Made by a program: the position numbers and the translations under genes. The notes below the pieces were generated by a model. That model was not told the DNA's origin and searched no databases. It was given only the letters and a program-made list of their open reading frames with translations. Positions 6,515 to 7,892 of a stretch of 7,892 bases of DNA are shown here, one piece after another. The stretch spans positions 1 through 7,892 of the forward strand of contig JAFACO010000022.1 of NCBI GenBank assembly GCA_023425485.1, read 5' to 3'. This stretch comes from Bacillota bacterium. GTDB taxonomy: Bacteria; Bacillota; Clostridia; Lachnospirales; Lachnospiraceae. The first letter of the stretch is position 1. Every line of letters starts with the position of its first letter.

Positions 6515-6534
6515 GTTCCTAGTACAACATCTAC

Positions 6535-6867
6535 CTAGGCTTTTTCTGTATTTGGTTTCTCAATTTCAACGATTGCACTCTTCTTCATTGGAATACGGCA
6601 GTTCTTATTGTTACCAAACTCTACAATAACGATTTCATCCATAACGTCGATTACAACACCGTAAAATCCGCCAGATGTCAATACACTGTCACCAGAAGCA
6701 ACTGTAGAAAGTAATGCCTGCATTTTTTTCTGTTGCTTTTTCTGTGGACGGATCAGCATGAAGTAAAGTAAAAGACCAAGTACTGCAATCTGTCCTACCA
6801 GAATTAGCATGGAGCTTCCACCACCAGCTTGTGTTGTTTCACCTGTTAATAATATAAGATGATTCAT
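6535..6867 (-). CDS. yajC: YajC, Sec translocase accessory subunit
   Basis: This 110-residue protein is a small single-pass membrane protein associated with the SecDF part of the protein export machinery. It has a short N-terminal tail, one membrane segment at about residues 20-38 (MLILVGQIAVLGLLLYFML), and the hallmark basic motif RPQKKQQKK at 40-48 facing the cytoplasm. A small soluble beta-rich domain follows, containing GDSVLTSGGFYGVV (59-72), as in all YajC proteins. Length is normal. CAGGAGG lies 8 nt before the ATG. It follows tgt on the same strand with an 87-bp gap, the common tgt-yajC order. The usual next genes (secD, secF, and in many clostridia the SCIFF peptide pair) are absent; the palindromic element and convergent asnB come next. 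Confidence 0.93.
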   Translation of the reverse strand: MNHLILLTGETTQAGGGSSMLILVGQIAVLGLLLYFMLIRPQKKQQKKMQALLSTVASGDSVLTSGGFYGVVIDVMDEIVIVEFGNNKNCRIPMKKSAIVEIEKPNTEKA

Positions 6868-6954
6868 GTTTAAAACCTCCTGAATAATAATTTCTATAAT
6901 TCAATGTTATCGCTTTCGGCGTGCACTCGCCATAATTTAAGACAAGATTGCGCA

Positions 6955-7892
6955 CTAGTCCTCGCTTCTAACAAATCCTTCTAACTTTTGCTTCTTATAC
7001 TCCTTATAACGACCTGCTCGGATGGCTTCTCTGATCTCTTCCATCATGTGGTTATAGAAGTAAAGATTATGAAGTACTAAAAGACGCATACCAAGCATCT
7101 CCTTTGCCTTTAAAAGATGTCTGATATAGGCTCTGCTATAATGCTTACAAGCTGGACAACCACAACCTTCTTCAATAGGGCGTTCATCAAGTTCATATTT
7201 CGCATTTAACATATTCATCTTGCCGTAACCTGTATATGCATGTCCATGTCTGCCGTTACGGGTTGGGTATACACAGTCAAAGAAATCTACTCCGCGGTCC
7301 ACCGCTTCGAGAATATTCGCCGGTGTTCCTACACCCATTAAATACACAGGTTTTCTTCTGGGCAAATATGGGACAGTCTCTTCAATAATGCGATACATTT
7401 CCGAATGACTTTCCCCAACTGCCAACCCTCCAAGGGCATAGCCATTAAGGTCCAATTCGGAAATACGTTTAGCATGTTCAATTCTTATATCTTCAAAGGT
7501 TCCACCCTGATTAATTCCGAACAACATCTGGTGTGGATTAATGGTATCCTCAAGACCGTTCAAGCGATCCATTTCATTCTTACAACGCAGTAACCATCTG
7601 GTAGTACGATCAACTGAATTTTGCATATATTCTCTGGTAGCGGGATGCGGCGGGCATTCATCAAATGCCATCGCTATCGTGGATGCCAGATTTGACTGAA
7701 TCTGCATACTTTCTTCCGGTCCCATAAATATCTTACGGCCATCAATATGGGAGCTAAAATATACCCCTTCTTCTTTAATTTTACGAAGACCTGCCAGGGA
7801 AAAGACCTGGAAACCACCGGAATCTGTTAAAATAGGTTTGTCCCATACCATAAACTTATGAAGACCACCTAGTTGCTTTACAATTTTATCAC
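6955..7892 (-). CDS. tgt: Queuine tRNA-ribosyltransferase, N-terminus beyond right edge
   Basis: This enzyme swaps guanine-34 of GUN-anticodon tRNAs for preQ1 in queuosine synthesis. The frame is open to the window edge: residues DKIVKQLGGLHKF precede the internal Met at 7851, so that Met is not the start. About 311 residues are visible and the N-terminal 60-70 are missing. Counting from that Met, Asp10 in LTDSGGFQVFSL matches the general acid/base Asp102 of the Zymomonas enzyme. Asp64 in AFDECPP binds substrate, and Asp192 in FFDCVYPTRNGRHG matches the nucleophile Asp280. The zinc ligands are Cys230, Cys232, Cys235 and His261, with the same spacing as in the reference enzyme. The C-terminus is complete. 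It is cotranscribed most likely with yajC, 87 bp downstream; queA would be expected upstream, outside the window. Confidence 0.95.
   Translation of the reverse strand, partial: DKIVKQLGGLHKFMVWDKPILTDSGGFQVFSLAGLRKIKEEGVYFSSHIDGRKIFMGPEESMQIQSNLASTIAMAFDECPPHPATREYMQNSVDRTTRWLLRCKNEMDRLNGLEDTINPHQMLFGINQGGTFEDIRIEHAKRISELDLNGYALGGLAVGESHSEMYRIIEETVPYLPRRKPVYLMGVGTPANILEAVDRGVDFFDCVYPTRNGRHGHAYTGYGKMNMLNAKYELDERPIEEGCGCPACKHYSRAYIRHLLKAKEMLGMRLLVLHNLYFYNHMMEEIREAIRAGRYKEYKKQKLEGFVRSED

Larger units (their letters stand above)
6079..6524. mobile_element. Palindrome-rich 446-bp element with inverted ends (MITE-like, unrecognised)
   Basis: The stretch between asnB and yajC is bounded by a perfect 8-bp inverted repeat, TACTAGGA (6079-6086) and TCCTAGTA (6517-6524). 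Each end is followed inward by a second shared block, GACAGAAC (6095-6102) and its complement GTTCTGTC (6507-6514), with an 8-nt spacer on the left and 2 nt on the right. The outermost TA could be a target duplication, as in Tc1/mariner- and IS630-type elements. No transposase or other credible gene lies inside. The left part is a 13-bp inverted repeat, the middle is pyrimidine-rich on the plus strand, and the right third is a long hairpin. The element lies 17 bp after the asnB stop and ends 10 bp before the yajC stop. It could also be a structured non-coding RNA locus. The repeats are seen directly; mobility is inferred and no second copy is visible here. Confidence 0.5.

Noticed and set aside
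6079..6524. Retron-type msr-msd locus, suggested by a long hairpin flanked by short complementary ends
   Set aside because: No reverse transcriptase gene is present in the window; the flanking genes are asnB and yajC.
6918..6931. GGCG/CGCC hairpin between tgt and yajC
   Set aside because: Only 4 bp with no T tract on either strand; too weak to call a terminator.

Overview
The window reads as chromosomal DNA of a low-GC, endospore-forming Firmicute. Evidence: strong GGAGG-type ribosome binding sites, a dipicolinate synthase pair (dpaA-dpaB) that only spore formers need, and a lipoprotein-type oligopeptide binding protein. The presence of DpaAB argues against Clostridium cluster I, where these genes are usually missing, and suits a clostridial lineage such as Lachnospiraceae. 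That placement is an inference and no rRNA is present to test it.

Layout. (1) 1-2350, minus strand: an oligopeptide ABC importer, with the solute-binding lipoprotein gene (oppA-like) first and the first permease gene (oppB-like) running off the left edge. A small hairpin lies between them. (2) 2351-2630: an AT-rich divergent intergenic region carrying the oppA leader and, next to dpaA, a promoter resembling a mother-cell sporulation type. (3) 2631-4091, plus strand: dpaA and dpaB with no bases between them; together they make dipicolinic acid for the spore core. (4) 4211-6061, plus strand: a complete glutamine-hydrolysing asparagine synthetase of AsnO-like length, after a 119-bp gap that holds two mutually exclusive hairpins. 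(5) 6062-6534: a non-coding stretch filled almost exactly by a 446-bp palindrome-rich element with perfect 8-bp ends (TACTAGGA/TCCTAGTA), an internal 13-bp inverted repeat and a 155-nt long hairpin. (6) 6535-7892, minus strand: yajC preceded by tgt, whose 5' end runs off the right edge.

How the parts fit. dpaAB and perhaps asnB form a plus-strand block linked to sporulation. The peptide importer is transcribed divergently, and tgt-yajC is a housekeeping unit converging on asnB. The protein-coding genes are ordinary members of well-known families. The most interesting item is the structured element between asnB and yajC, which I do not recognise as a named family. It looks like either a non-autonomous mobile element (MITE-like, with TA as a possible target duplication) or a structured RNA locus, and the sequence alone cannot decide between them.
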